From: Lachnospiraceae bacterium | GTDB taxonomy: Bacteria; Bacillota; Clostridia; Lachnospirales; Lachnospiraceae | Direction of reading: 5' to 3' | Assembly: GCA_900771955.1 (NCBI GenBank) | Contig: CAAGPW010000180.1 | Coordinates: 1-29,978, forward strand | Length of the DNA stretch: 29,978 bases | Part shown: positions 29,890 to 29,978 of the stretch, in pieces | Layout of the letters: each line of letters begins with the position of its first letter | How positions within the stretch are numbered: the stretch's first letter is position 1 | The notes under the pieces: generated by a model | What the model was told of the DNA's origin: nothing | The model's database searches: none | What the model saw: the letters and a program-made list of their open reading frames with translations, nothing else | Program-made: the position numbers and the translations under genes

Positions 29890-29978
29890 TATCAGGGATT
29901 AGGAAAGCCGAATAAGATATATGTGTATGACTTGTTGAAAGCAGATAACGATAATTGGCTGCCAAAGCAATTTAAGCA
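29890..29978 (+). pseudogene. Fragment resembling a plasmid/ICE replication initiator (RepA-type), runs off the window
   Basis: The plus-strand frame reads YQGLGKPNKIYVYDLLKADNDNWLPKQFK and is open to the window edge. The QGLGKPNxIYV core recalls the RepA_N initiators of clostridial plasmids and integrative elements. The N-terminal part that should precede it is missing, because the upstream sequence is the XRE gene in the opposite direction. It is too short for a firm call. Confidence 0.35.

Overview
The window reads as chromosome of a Gram-positive, low-to-moderate GC gut Clostridium-like bacterium, most likely of the family Lachnospiraceae. This rests on the AgaSK-type alpha-galactosidase/sucrose kinase fusion beside a GH13 sucrose-phosphate phosphorylase, DUF4317 and DUF3793 proteins, a Spo0A-C-type response regulator, strong GGAGG ribosome binding sites and many lipoproteins with VAAAGC- or LAGC-like lipoboxes. 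I cannot name the genus. No rRNA, tRNA, CRISPR array or complete insertion sequence was seen.

Layout. 1-1962: the end of a membrane protein, then an XRE regulator divergent from a duplicated-domain surface protein, with two 11-bp palindromes between them. 1991-6136: a metal/signalling block with a ZIP transporter, an HD-GYP protein, a small one-helix membrane protein and a P-type metal ATPase. 6067-8556: a nested hairpin holding a promoter, two copies of a short interspersed repeat, a secreted serpin lipoprotein and a Spo0A-C response regulator. 8510-9746 (minus strand): an ACT-domain protein with a small upstream ORF, and a broken alpha/beta hydrolase gene. 9797-11500: a structured leader, a 15-codon Trp-rich peptide ORF, a terminator and a GHKL sensor kinase. 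11537-12798: DUF3793 plus flavodoxin. 12998-16475: endonuclease IV, DUF4317 and a MATE exporter. 16480-18907: a polar amino-acid ABC importer. 19007-20931: a third repeat copy and an RlmD-type rRNA methyltransferase. 21016-29338: an alpha-galactoside operon. 29339-29978: remnants of a mobile element.

The sugar operon forms one pathway. A lipoprotein and two permeases import raffinose/melibiose-type sugars. The fused enzyme can split off galactose and phosphorylate the released sucrose. The last gene, overlapping the fusion by 11 bases, probably phosphorolyses sucrose 6-phosphate. A divergent AraC regulator is placed to control all of it. No ATPase subunit lies in the operon, so a shared MsmK-like ATPase elsewhere is expected.

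The most unusual locus is 9941-10087. The peptide MAFWEAFWQWLRLCP has its Shine-Dalgarno sequence buried in a long hairpin. It ends in Pro directly before the stop, is closed by an intrinsic terminator, and lies just upstream of a sensor kinase that has no response regulator beside it. It could be a signal peptide, a ribosome-arrest leader or a small membrane-active peptide; the sequence alone does not decide.
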